Assembly (NCBI GenBank): GCA_021819535.1
Contig: JAKAQU010000181.1
Span: 1-6,262, forward strand
Reading direction: 5' to 3'
Source of the DNA: Pseudomonadota bacterium
Lineage (GTDB): Bacteria > Pseudomonadota > Alphaproteobacteria > Acetobacterales > Acetobacteraceae
Length of the DNA: 6,262 nucleotides
Shown here: positions 1 to 5,756 of the stretch, in pieces
How the letters are laid out: every line of letters begins with the position of its first letter
Numbering within the stretch: position 1 is the first letter of the stretch
Program-made: the position numbers and the translations under genes
Notes under the pieces: model-generated
Databases searched by the model: none
What the model was told of the DNA's origin: nothing
What the model saw: only the letters and a program-made list of their open reading frames with translations

Positions 1-161
1 CGATCTAATCATGATCTGAGCGCTCAGGAATCAAGCCAGCGCATCACGGTGCCCCGCCGGCGGAAAATCGTCGGCAAATCAGGCGAAGACGGCTATCACG
101 GCATTCCAGTCGGCGGCGATGCGGAGTACGCTTGCCGCCCGTGGGGGAGGAGATCGATTGC
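1..161. other. Left flank with no recognised gene; possible tail of an upstream reading frame
   Basis: Only one plus-strand frame (starting at base 1) stays open across this stretch. It ends at a TGA at 163-165 that overlaps the GTG start of the next gene. It would encode the last 54 residues of a protein, but the sequence matches nothing I recognise. Its third positions are only about 65% G/C, lower than in the neighbouring genes, so it may be non-coding. The stretch also holds a perfect 12-bp palindrome, CTGAGCGCTCAG (16-27), and the Shine-Dalgarno of the next gene (GGAGGAG, 146-152). No clear promoter or terminator is visible. Confidence 0.3.
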
Positions 162-1022
162 GTGACGTTTGAATTCGCCGCCGTCTTGTTCGCCCTTGCC
201 GCTGGCGCCAGCGCGCTCGGCGGCGCGCTCGGCATGGCAAGCGGCATTTTCATCGTGCCGCTTCTCGTCCTGTTCGCGGGGATTGGTATCCATACCGCCA
301 TCGCCGCGAGCATCGTCTCGGTGATCGCCTGCTCGACGGGGAGTGCGGCCGCGTTTTTGCGCGCCGGCCTCACCAATCTCAGGATCGCCATCGTCCTGGA
401 GACGGCGACCACTACCGGCGCGCTGTGCGGCGTCCTGCTGATCGGCGTCTTTCCGGTCCCGGCGCTGTTTCTTCTCTTTGCCGGGATCCTTCTGCTCTCG
501 GCCTGGCAGATGCTGGCGCGGCGGCGCGCGCCGGCGGCGGCGGCGGTTGCCAGCGGGCGGGATTGGGCCTCGCGCCTCGGGCTGCACGCGAGCTACCCCG
601 ATCGCGCGCTCGGGCGCGATGTTTTCTATCACGTCGGGCGTGTGCCGCTCGCGCTCGCGCTGATGTTTGGCGCAGGGATGGTCTCGGCGCTGCTTGGGAT
701 CGGCAGCGGCGTTCTCAAAATCCCGGCGATGGATACCGCCTTGCGCCTGCCGATCAAGGTGTCTTCGGCGACGTCGAATTTCATGATCGGTGTCACCGCC
801 GCGGCGAGTGGCGTCGCCTATTTCGCGCGCGGCGACATCGATCCGGTGATTGCCGGGCCGGTCGCGGTCGGCTCGGTCATCGGCGCATTGGCCGGGGCGC
901 GTTTCCTGATCGCCGTGCCGGCGGACCGGCTCCGGCTGATCTTCGCCGCCGTGCTGGTCGTGCTCGCGGCACAGATGCTGCTCTCGGCGTTCGGGATCGA
1001 TCTCAGGGGGCATGCGACGTGA
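162..1022 (+). CDS. TauE/SafE-family (sulfite/organosulfur exporter-like) membrane permease
   Basis: This is a 286-residue integral inner-membrane protein with about eight hydrophobic segments (roughly residues 4-26, 29-57, 72-95, 98-118, 162-189, 203-221, 228-250 and 257-277). It shows the two-fold internal repeat of the TauE/SafE family: a Gly-rich first-half motif GALGMASGIFIVPLL (21-35) and its second-half counterpart SALLGIGSGVLKIPAM (175-190), each followed by an Ala/Ser-rich helix. A hydrophilic loop at about 119-158 joins the halves. Family members are thought to export sulfite, sulfoacetate or other small anions; the substrate here cannot be read from sequence. I chose the GTG at 162 because GGAGGAG lies 9 nt upstream; an in-frame TTG at 132 would add ten residues without such a site. 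The stop overlaps the start of the DUF1634 gene by GTGA, suggesting translational coupling. Family assignment is firm, substrate unknown. Confidence 0.88.
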   Translation: MTFEFAAVLFALAAGASALGGALGMASGIFIVPLLVLFAGIGIHTAIAASIVSVIACSTGSAAAFLRAGLTNLRIAIVLETATTTGALCGVLLIGVFPVPALFLLFAGILLLSAWQMLARRRAPAAAAVASGRDWASRLGLHASYPDRALGRDVFYHVGRVPLALALMFGAGMVSALLGIGSGVLKIPAMDTALRLPIKVSSATSNFMIGVTAAASGVAYFARGDIDPVIAGPVAVGSVIGALAGARFLIAVPADRLRLIFAAVLVVLAAQMLLSAFGIDLRGHAT

Positions 1023-1360
1023 GCCAGGGCGGCCGTCATCCGCGGCTCGAGGGTCGGCTCGCGCGGCTGCTCGATGTCGGCACCTGGCTTGCGGTTTTCG
1101 TCATTCTGTCTGGCTTCGCGCTCGGCCTCTCGCTTTCGCTGATCGGCGGCGGCGGGGCGGCTTGGCCTGCTGCCGGGATGCGGATCGTGACCGCCGGGAT
1201 CGCGATTTTTCTCCTGCTCCCGGTATTGCGCGTCTTCGTGATGCTGATCGTGTTCGCGGGCGAGGGGGATTACCGTCTCAGCGCCATCGCGGCGCTGGTG
1301 CTCGCGATCATCGGCCTTGGCGCCATGCTCGGCTTCCATTCGGGGGCTTTGCCGGGATAG
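1019..1360 (+). CDS. DUF1634 family small membrane protein
   Basis: This encodes 113 residues. A short basic N-terminus (1-20, with several Arg) is followed by three predicted transmembrane helices at about 21-43, 55-79 and 87-106. The loop between helices 2 and 3 carries the charged stretch AGEGDYRLSA, and between helices 1 and 2 there is a GGGG turn. Size, three-helix layout and position directly after a TauE/SafE gene fit DUF1634, a family of unknown function often encoded beside such permeases. The GTG start at 1019 overlaps the TGA of the upstream gene (GTGA), with AGGGGG at 1005-1010, 8 nt upstream, as likely ribosome binding site. The likely role is accessory subunit or stabiliser of the permease; this is inferred from linkage only. 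The family call comes from recognition, not a search. Confidence 0.78.
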   Translation: MSQGGRHPRLEGRLARLLDVGTWLAVFVILSGFALGLSLSLIGGGGAAWPAAGMRIVTAGIAIFLLLPVLRVFVMLIVFAGEGDYRLSAIAALVLAIIGLGAMLGFHSGALPG

Positions 1361-1441
1361 CGCGGATGCGCGGGCGATGCTTTCCGCCTGTCATCCCCTA
1401 TGCCAGAATGGCGCCGAGGATCTGTTTTCGGGGGGAAGGTC

Positions 1442-2662
1442 ATGGGTGACTATATCAACATCGAGGGCGATGATGGCGCCGCCTTCAAGGCTTACCGCGC
1501 CCTGCCGCGCGCGGGATCGGGGCCGGTGATCGTGCTGTTGCAGGAGATTTTCGGTGTCAACGCGCACATGCGCGAGGTCGCCGATCTCTATGCCGAAGAG
1601 GGTTACATCGTCCTCGTGCCTGATCTTTTTCGCCAATTCGCCCCCGGTATCGAACTCGGCTATGACGAAGCCGGGCGCCAGCAGGCCATGGCCTATTACG
1701 CCAAATTCGATCTCGCGCGGGCGGTTGCCGATATCACCGTGACCGTTCGCCACGCGCGCACGCTGTCTCATGCGAAAGTGGCGGCGCTCGGATTTTGCCT
1801 CGGCGGCAAGCTTGCCTATCTCGCCGCCGCCTCGGCCGGCGTCGATGCCGCGGTCAGCTATTATGGGGTCGGCATCGAGCAGGCGCTTGCGGAAGCGGCG
1901 AACATCACCTGCCCGATGGTGCTCCATTTCGCCGGCCGCGACCGTTTCACGCCACCTGCGGTGATCGCCGAAATCGAGAGCCATTTCGCCGCCCGTCCAG
2001 AGGTCGAGATCTTCGTCTATCCCGACGCCGATCACGCCTTCAACCGCCCCGGCGATCATTTCCACAAGCCCTCGGCGCTGATGGCGCATACCCGCACGCT
2101 CGCCCTCCTCCGCCGCGTGATGGGTCCGCGCTATGATCTCTCGGCGCTCTGGGACAAGCATTGCGAATACGAATTCGCGACCCGCGATGTCGATGCGACG
2201 ATGTCGACCATGGTCGCCGAGCCCTATGTCAACCATATCCCGACCATGACCGGCGGCTATGGTTTTCGCGATCTCCACCGCTTCTATAAAAACCATTTCG
2301 TTTTCAGCAATCCCGCGGATACGAAGCTGGTGCCGATCTCGCGCACCATCGGCGTCGATCGCGTGGTCGATGAGATGTTGTTCTGCTTCACCCATGATCG
2401 CGAGATCGACTGGATGCTGCCCGGCATTCCACCGACCGGGAAATATGTCGAAATACCGCTGATCGCGATCGTCAATTTCCGCGGCGATCGGCTCTATAAC
2501 GAGCACATCTATTGGGATCAGGCCTCGGTTCTGGTGCAGATCGGCCTTCTCGACCCGAAGACGACGCCGGCGGTGGCCGGCGCCGAGACGGCACGGAAAC
2601 TCCTCGACCCGTCGCTCCCATCAAACGCCTTGATGCGGAACTGGGCGACATCGGCGCCATGA
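1442..2662 (+). CDS. Dienelactone hydrolase domain fused to an NTF2/SnoaL-like domain
   Basis: This 406-residue protein, probably cytoplasmic with no signal peptide or membrane segment, has two parts. Residues 1-228 are an alpha/beta hydrolase of the dienelactone hydrolase family (carboxymethylenebutenolidase-like). They carry the active-site Glu of LLQEIFGVN (E35), the nucleophile elbow GFCLGG with Cys119, the acid Asp167 in AGRD and His198 in PDADHAFNRPG, which form the Cys-Asp-His triad. Residues 230-375 resemble the NTF2/SnoaL-like superfamily: an initial helix, DLHRFYKNHF, then strands with EMLFCF and YVEIPLIAIVNFRGDRLYNEHIYWDQ-type content. Classical enzymes hydrolyse dienelactone to maleylacetate, but the family is broad and the substrate here is unknown. 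No catechol-cleavage genes are nearby. I preferred ATG 1442 over ATG 1400 because a GGGGGAAGG-rich site lies just upstream (1430-1439) and family similarity begins there. The 81-bp gap to the previous gene leaves co-transcription open. Confidence 0.87.
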   Translation: MGDYINIEGDDGAAFKAYRALPRAGSGPVIVLLQEIFGVNAHMREVADLYAEEGYIVLVPDLFRQFAPGIELGYDEAGRQQAMAYYAKFDLARAVADITVTVRHARTLSHAKVAALGFCLGGKLAYLAAASAGVDAAVSYYGVGIEQALAEAANITCPMVLHFAGRDRFTPPAVIAEIESHFAARPEVEIFVYPDADHAFNRPGDHFHKPSALMAHTRTLALLRRVMGPRYDLSALWDKHCEYEFATRDVDATMSTMVAEPYVNHIPTMTGGYGFRDLHRFYKNHFVFSNPADTKLVPISRTIGVDRVVDEMLFCFTHDREIDWMLPGIPPTGKYVEIPLIAIVNFRGDRLYNEHIYWDQASVLVQIGLLDPKTTPAVAGAETARKLLDPSLPSNALMRNWATSAP

Positions 2663-2672
2663 ACAGGGCCGA

Positions 2673-3524
2673 TTAGCCAGCCATGTGCAGCCCTTGGCCG
2701 GCGGCAGCGAAATAGGCATCGACGGCGCGTTTCATCGCTTGCGCGACCTCGGTGCGATGCGCCGGCCGGCGGAGCGCCGCCTCGTCCTCGCGGTTGGACA
2801 TGAAGCCCATTTCCACCAGCACGCTCGGAATATCGGCTGCTTTCAGGACCACGAATCCGGCATGCCGTGCCGGGTTGGGAAGGAGCGGCACATTCGGGCC
2901 GAGGGCGCCGACCAGGTCGTGCGCGAGGCGTGCCGAGCCGACCCTGGTCTCGTGCTGCACGAGACTGGCCAGGATCTCCGCCACCTCGGGCGGGCTGCCG
3001 CGGAAATCGGCGCCGGCGAAACGGTCGGCGCTGTTTTCGCGGCGCGCGAGTTCGCGGGTCTGCGCGTCGGAGGCGTGGGCGCCGAGAGTGTAGATGCTGG
3101 CGCCGCGCACGCGGTGATCGGTGAGGGCATCGGCATGCATTGAGACGAACAGCATGGCGCGATGCCGCTCGGCGATTTCGACCCGGTGTTCGAGCGGGAT
3201 GAAGACATCGCGCGCGCGGGTGAGTTCGACGTGGTAATGCCCGGATGCTTCCAATTGCCGCTTGAGTTCGAAGGCAGTGGCGAGCGCGACATGTTTTTCG
3301 TAGGTGCCGGAGACGCCGATGGCGCCGGGATCCTTGCCGCCATGGCCGGGATCGAGCACGACGAGGCGCCGTGCCCTCGCCGCCGGCTGCCCCGGCGCGC
3401 GGCGCGAGGCTCCCGGCGTCGCCGCCGCGGCGAGATCGGCGATCAGCGTCGTCGGCAGCAGGAAAGTCGCCTTCACCCCTGCGCCGAGAACCAGACGTCG
3501 GCTTACGGTATAATTTCGCGTCAT
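2673..3524 (-). CDS. N-acetylmuramoyl-L-alanine amidase (Amidase_3, Tat-exported)
   Basis: This 283-residue zinc amidase cleaves the amide bond between N-acetylmuramic acid and the stem peptide of peptidoglycan in the periplasm; family members split daughter cells or remodel the wall. The N-terminus has a twin-arginine signal, SRRLVLG (8-14), then a hydrophobic stretch and an Ala-rich likely cleavage site near 32-36. The Amidase_3 domain (about 53-275) has every key residue: zinc ligand His61 in LDPGHGGKDPGA, Glu76 in YEKHVAL, His130 in SMHAD, and catalytic Glu238 in VLVEMGFMSN. An insert at about 155-195 sits where AmiB/AmiC-type enzymes carry a regulatory helix. It lacks the N-terminal AMIN domain that targets many AmiC-type homologues, so it is shorter than those. 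An upstream in-frame TAG limits the start to ATG 3524 (or CTG 3530). No Shine-Dalgarno precedes it. It converges with the hydrolase gene, 10 bp between stops. Confidence 0.93.
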   Translation of the reverse strand: MTRNYTVSRRLVLGAGVKATFLLPTTLIADLAAAATPGASRRAPGQPAARARRLVVLDPGHGGKDPGAIGVSGTYEKHVALATAFELKRQLEASGHYHVELTRARDVFIPLEHRVEIAERHRAMLFVSMHADALTDHRVRGASIYTLGAHASDAQTRELARRENSADRFAGADFRGSPPEVAEILASLVQHETRVGSARLAHDLVGALGPNVPLLPNPARHAGFVVLKAADIPSVLVEMGFMSNREDEAALRRPAHRTEVAQAMKRAVDAYFAAAGQGLHMAG

Positions 3525-3562
3525 TGCCAGGCAATTCTAACATAAAATATCGGGAGTTGCAT
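3521..3562 (-). other. Possible 13-codon leader ORF ahead of the amidase
   Basis: An ATG at 3562-3560 opens a 13-codon frame (MQLPIFYVRIAWQ) whose TGA overlaps the amidase ATG as ATGA. A near-perfect Shine-Dalgarno, AAGGAGG (3569-3563 on the minus strand), directly abuts this ATG, which is closer than normally productive. It is the only good Shine-Dalgarno near the amidase, which has none of its own. Coupled re-initiation from this mini-ORF is one explanation; chance or a leaderless amidase transcript is as likely. Confidence 0.15.
3534..3561 (-). promoter_or_regulatory. Candidate promoter for the amidase gene
   Basis: On the minus strand, TAGAAT (3539-3534) is a 5/6 match to a sigma-70-type -10 box. 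A weak -35-like TGCAAC lies 16 bp upstream (3561-3556). Transcription would start near 3527, about 3 nt before the amidase ATG, giving an almost leaderless mRNA. That would explain why no ribosome binding site precedes the start. The local sequence is AT-rich compared with its surroundings. The -35 match is poor, so this is tentative. Confidence 0.3.
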
Positions 3563-3582
3563 CCTCCTTATTGAATTCGCCC

Positions 3583-3622
3583 AAAAAGAGCCGGGCCTGG
3601 CGATATTTCGCGCCAGGCCCGG
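3583..3622 (-). terminator. Rho-independent terminator of the glnK-amt operon
   Basis: A perfect 12-bp inverted repeat, CCGGGCCTGGCG (3591-3602) and its complement (3611-3622), encloses an 8-nt loop (3603-3610). Read on the minus strand, the GC-rich stem is followed by CTC and a run of five T (3587-3583), the form of an intrinsic terminator. It lies 28 bp beyond the amt stop. On the plus strand the stem is followed only by TTTCGCC, so it should work mainly for amt. It also separates amt transcription from the amidase promoter. Confidence 0.88.
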
Positions 3623-3650
3623 TTTCGCCTTGTGGGTGATTTTGCTGCGA

Positions 3651-5006
3651 TCAGCCGAGCTGTTCGCCGTGCAGCACGACATCGAGCCCTTCGATCTCCT
3701 GCTCCGAGGAGACACGAAGGCCGATCGTCGCGTCCACCAGTTTCAGGATGATGAAGGAGATGACACCGCTCCAGAGCAGGGTGACGACGACCGCCTCGGC
3801 CTGGATCATGAGCTGGTGCAGGCCGCCGACGGTGCCGGTGGGAGCGCCCGAGGTCGCCGAAAGCGGGCCATAGGCGAAGACCCCGGTGAGAAGGGCGCCG
3901 ACGATGCCGCCGACCCCATGCACGCCGAACGCATCGAGGCTGTCGTCATAGCCGAGCATGTGCTTGAGCGAGGTCGCCGACCAGAAGCAGATCACGCCGG
4001 CGGCGATGCCGATCACCAGGCCGCCGCCCGGCAGCACGAAGCCAGAGGCCGGGGTGATGGCGACGAGGCCGGCGACGGCGCCGGAGATCGCGCCGAGCAC
4101 CGAGGGTTTGCCTTTCGCCGCCCATTCCGCGAAGGTCCAGGCGAGGGCGGCGGCGGCGGTTGCGATCTGCGTCACCGCCATCGCCATGCCGGCGCGGCCA
4201 TTGGCGCCGACGGCCGAGCCGGCATTGAAGCCGAACCAGCCGACCCAGAGCAGCGAGGCGCCGATCACCGCGTAGGCGAGGTTGTGCGGCATCATGTTGT
4301 CGCGGCCATAGCCGACGCGTTTGCCCATCACCAGCGCCGCCATCAATCCGGCGATGCCGGCATTGATGTGGACGACGGTGCCGCCGGCGAAATCCGCCGC
4401 GCCGAGTGCCGCGACCCAGCCATTGGCGCTCCAAACCCAGTGCGCGATCGGGCTGTAGACGAAGATCGACCACAGCACCATGAAGACACACATCGCGCTG
4501 AATTTCATGCGGTCGGCGAAGGCGCCGGCGATCAGCCCCGGGGTGATGATCGCGAACGTCATCTGGAACATCATGTAGACGGTCTCGGGGATGGTGAAGG
4601 GCGTCGCGCCATCGGTTCCGGCGCCGAGCACGAAGCCGACATCGTTGCCCTGGCTGATATGAGCGCCGATACCGGCCAGCATGAAGCGCGAGAAATCGCC
4701 GATATAGGCGTTGCCATTGGTGAAGGCGAGGCTGTAGCCGATCACCATCCAGGTGATGGTCACCAGGCAGCAGATGATGAAGGACTGCATCATGGTGGCG
4801 AGCACGTTCTTCTTGCGCACCATGCCGGCATAGAAGAGGGCAAGGCCGGGGATGGTCATCATCAGGACGAGCGCGGTGCTGGTCAGCATCCAGGCGGTAT
4901 CGCCGGTATCGATCTTGGGGGGAGCGTCGGCGGCGAAGGCGGAAAGGCTCAGGAGCCCGGTCGCCATCAGCGACACGCTGCCGAGGAAAAGCCGGTTGGG
5001 CTTCAT
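3651..5006 (-). CDS. amt: Ammonium channel/transporter (Amt/MEP/Rh family)
   Basis: This 451-residue inner-membrane ammonium channel starts with a cleavable-type signal sequence (1-26, ending LSAFAA) and then about eleven transmembrane helices. Conserved pore features are present. The motif ADFAGGTVVHINAG carries the recruiting Asp205 and first pore His213, and DAFGVHGVGG carries the second pore His363. The gate phenylalanines are Phe151 (FQMTF) and Phe260 (GWFGFNAGSA, with Ser264 of the outer binding site). The C-terminal tail keeps the EGLDVVLHGE signature (439-448), part of the region that couples to PII binding. The ATG at 5006 has AAGGAA 8 nt upstream and matches the family start; the longer in-frame extension to 5153 only overlaps glnK out of frame. 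It lies 67 bp downstream of glnK on the same strand. The channel supplies ammonium to glutamine synthetase when external nitrogen is scarce and is blocked by unmodified GlnK. Confidence 0.97.
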   Translation of the reverse strand: MKPNRLFLGSVSLMATGLLSLSAFAADAPPKIDTGDTAWMLTSTALVLMMTIPGLALFYAGMVRKKNVLATMMQSFIICCLVTITWMVIGYSLAFTNGNAYIGDFSRFMLAGIGAHISQGNDVGFVLGAGTDGATPFTIPETVYMMFQMTFAIITPGLIAGAFADRMKFSAMCVFMVLWSIFVYSPIAHWVWSANGWVAALGAADFAGGTVVHINAGIAGLMAALVMGKRVGYGRDNMMPHNLAYAVIGASLLWVGWFGFNAGSAVGANGRAGMAMAVTQIATAAAALAWTFAEWAAKGKPSVLGAISGAVAGLVAITPASGFVLPGGGLVIGIAAGVICFWSATSLKHMLGYDDSLDAFGVHGVGGIVGALLTGVFAYGPLSATSGAPTGTVGGLHQLMIQAEAVVVTLLWSGVISFIILKLVDATIGLRVSSEQEIEGLDVVLHGEQLG

Positions 5007-5014
5007 CGTCTTAT

Positions 5015-5020
5015 TTCCTT
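5015..5020 (-). promoter_or_regulatory. Ribosome binding site of amt
   Basis: AAGGAA on the minus strand (5020-5015) sits 8 nt before the amt ATG and fixes that start in place of the longer upstream reading frame. It lies in an AT-rich part of the 67-bp glnK-amt spacer, which also contains a short weak inverted repeat (ATATC, 6 nt, GATAT) just upstream of the site. Confidence 0.75.
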
Positions 5021-5073
5021 GATATCTTTTGGGATATTTTTTGGCGACGGGTATCAAAGGAGCGGGCATGGGC

Positions 5074-5412
5074 TTACAACGCCTCGCCGTCCTGCTCGCC
5101 GGTGCGGATGCGCACGGCGCGCTCGACGTCGAGGACGAAGATCTTGCCGTCACCGATCTTGCCGGTGTTGGCGGTGCGGGCGATGGCTTCCACCACCTGT
5201 TCGGCGAGGGTATCGGCCACCACCACTTCGATCTTGACCTTGGGCAGAAAACTCACCTGGTATTCGGCGCCGCGATAGATTTCCGTCTGCCCCTTTTGCC
5301 GGCCGAAGCCTTTCACTTCGGAGACCGTGAGGCCTTGGACGCCAAGCGGCGTCAGCGCCTCGCGTACGTCATCGAGTTTGAACGGCTTGATGACGGCCAT
5401 GATCAGTTTCAT
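5074..5412 (-). CDS. glnK: Nitrogen regulatory protein P-II (GlnK type)
   Basis: This is a 112-residue cytoplasmic PII signalling protein that acts as a homotrimer sensing 2-oxoglutarate and ATP/ADP. All landmarks are visible: the N-terminal IKPFKLDDVREAL block (8-20), the T-loop (about 37-55) with FGRQKGQTEIYRGAEY ending in the uridylylation site Tyr51, the FLPKVK segment (55-60), the B-loop TGKIGDGKI (83-91) and the C-loop basic residues Arg101 and Arg103. Length is standard. The N-terminus MKLIMAVIKPF, the VQGLTVSEV segment and the amt gene directly downstream favour GlnK over GlnB. The ATG at 5412 has AAGGA 8 nt upstream. GlnK inserts its T-loop into Amt to close it when nitrogen is plentiful; GlnD uridylylation at Tyr51 releases it. 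Regulation by NtrC/sigma-54 is usual for this operon and a candidate promoter lies upstream, but it is not proven here. Confidence 0.97.
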   Translation of the reverse strand: MKLIMAVIKPFKLDDVREALTPLGVQGLTVSEVKGFGRQKGQTEIYRGAEYQVSFLPKVKIEVVVADTLAEQVVEAIARTANTGKIGDGKIFVLDVERAVRIRTGEQDGEAL

Positions 5413-5453
5413 TGCGTCGATCCTTGTTTACTGCGTGTCATTGTCATCTCCCT

Positions 5454-5501
5454 GCTCAGACGGTCGGGCGCTCAGGCGGTCGGGTGCTCAGACGGCGGCG
5501 T
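5454..5501 (-). repeat. Three tandem 16-bp repeats upstream of glnK
   Basis: Three head-to-tail units read GCTCAGACGGTCGGGC (5454-5469), GCTCAGGCGGTCGGGT (5470-5485) and GCTCAGACGGCGGCGT (5486-5501) on the plus strand. Units 1 and 2 differ at two positions; unit 3 diverges at its 3' end. They lie about 40-90 bp upstream of the glnK start and would be in the 5' leader if transcription begins at the upstream promoter candidate. The 16-bp period is not a whole number of helical turns. Function is unknown; they may be protein-binding iterons, leader RNA elements or slippage products. Confidence 0.75.
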
Positions 5502-5538
5502 CGCGCTGGCGGCGGGGCCGCCCACGAAAATGAGAGAA

Positions 5539-5554
5539 CTCAAGAACCATGCCA
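5539..5554 (-). promoter_or_regulatory. Candidate sigma-54 promoter for glnK-amt
   Basis: On the minus strand TGGCAT (5554-5549), five bases, then TTGAG (5543-5539) resembles the RpoN consensus TGGCAC-N5-TTGCW. The -24 GG and the spacing fit, but the -12 dinucleotide is GA instead of GC. It would give a leader of roughly 115 nt containing the tandem repeats. Sigma-54/NtrC control is common for glnK-amt operons. I found no good NtrC palindrome (GCAC-N-GTGC type) upstream, which lowers confidence. Confidence 0.3.
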
Positions 5555-5756
5555 CAACCGCATCGGCGCGCGGCGAGACACGCTGGAAGCGGACGGAGAA
5601 GGCGCAGATGCGTGGCGAGGCCTCGTCATAGCGCCTCTTGCCTAGAAGGCGGGCATCAGCCCATGATGGTCTTTGCCGTCTTGCGGCTCAGAGCGTGCCT
5701 GTTTTTTGTGCAAAATTCCGCGCGGGGATTTTCCCGCCGGATACGATGGGATCGGG

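Larger units (their letters stand above)
5413..5756. promoter_or_regulatory. Divergent intergenic region between glnK and the UbiH-family gene
   Basis: This is a 344-bp region between two divergently transcribed genes, with no convincing coding frame; the open frames here have unremarkable, Arg-rich translations. Nearest glnK it holds the glnK ribosome site, then a three-copy 16-bp tandem repeat (5454-5501), a GC hairpin GGCGG/CCGCC (5508-5522) and a sigma-54-like element facing glnK (5539-5554). Toward the other gene is a T-rich patch (5702-5707) flanked by GTGCC and GTGCA, and a small GCGGG/CCCGC palindrome (5722-5737) just before the UbiH-family start. No canonical sigma-70 promoter stands out for either gene. 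Confidence 0.6.

Noticed and set aside
96..1013. A 305-codon minus-strand open frame across the permease
   Set aside because: Its translation is highly charged and repetitive (Arg, Asp, Glu, His, Gln), whereas the plus strand gives a clear eight-helix TauE/SafE protein with its own ribosome site.
1381..1409. Possible promoter (TTTCCG, 17 bp, CAGAAT) ahead of the hydrolase
   Set aside because: Both boxes match the consensus poorly, so I did not list it as a feature; whether the hydrolase has its own promoter stays open.
1391..2506. A 371-codon minus-strand open frame across the hydrolase
   Set aside because: It is antisense to a gene with an intact catalytic triad and has no recognisable motifs.
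2518..3543. A 341-codon minus-strand frame overlapping the amidase in another frame
   Set aside because: The translation is Arg/Ala/Pro-rich without motifs; the amidase frame holds all zinc and catalytic residues.
3630..5237. A 535-codon plus-strand open frame, the longest in the window
   Set aside because: It lies antisense to amt and the end of glnK. Its translation is a low-complexity mix of Asp, His, Arg, Gly, Ala and Glu, typical of the opposite strand of a GC-rich gene, while the minus strand encodes a complete Amt.
5409..5447. A 13-codon frame ahead of glnK whose TGA overlaps the glnK ATG
   Set aside because: glnK has its own well-placed AAGGA site, so no coupling is needed; ATGA overlaps of such short frames arise easily by chance.
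5683..5700. Second GG-N10-GC element on the minus strand (AGGCACG with GAGC)
   Set aside because: The -12 part matches poorly and it lies about 270 bp from glnK; the candidate at 5539-5554 is better placed.
5695..5712. NtrC enhancer-like pair GTGCC and GTGCA upstream of glnK
   Set aside because: The half-sites are in direct, not inverted, orientation and their spacing is wrong for an NtrC site.
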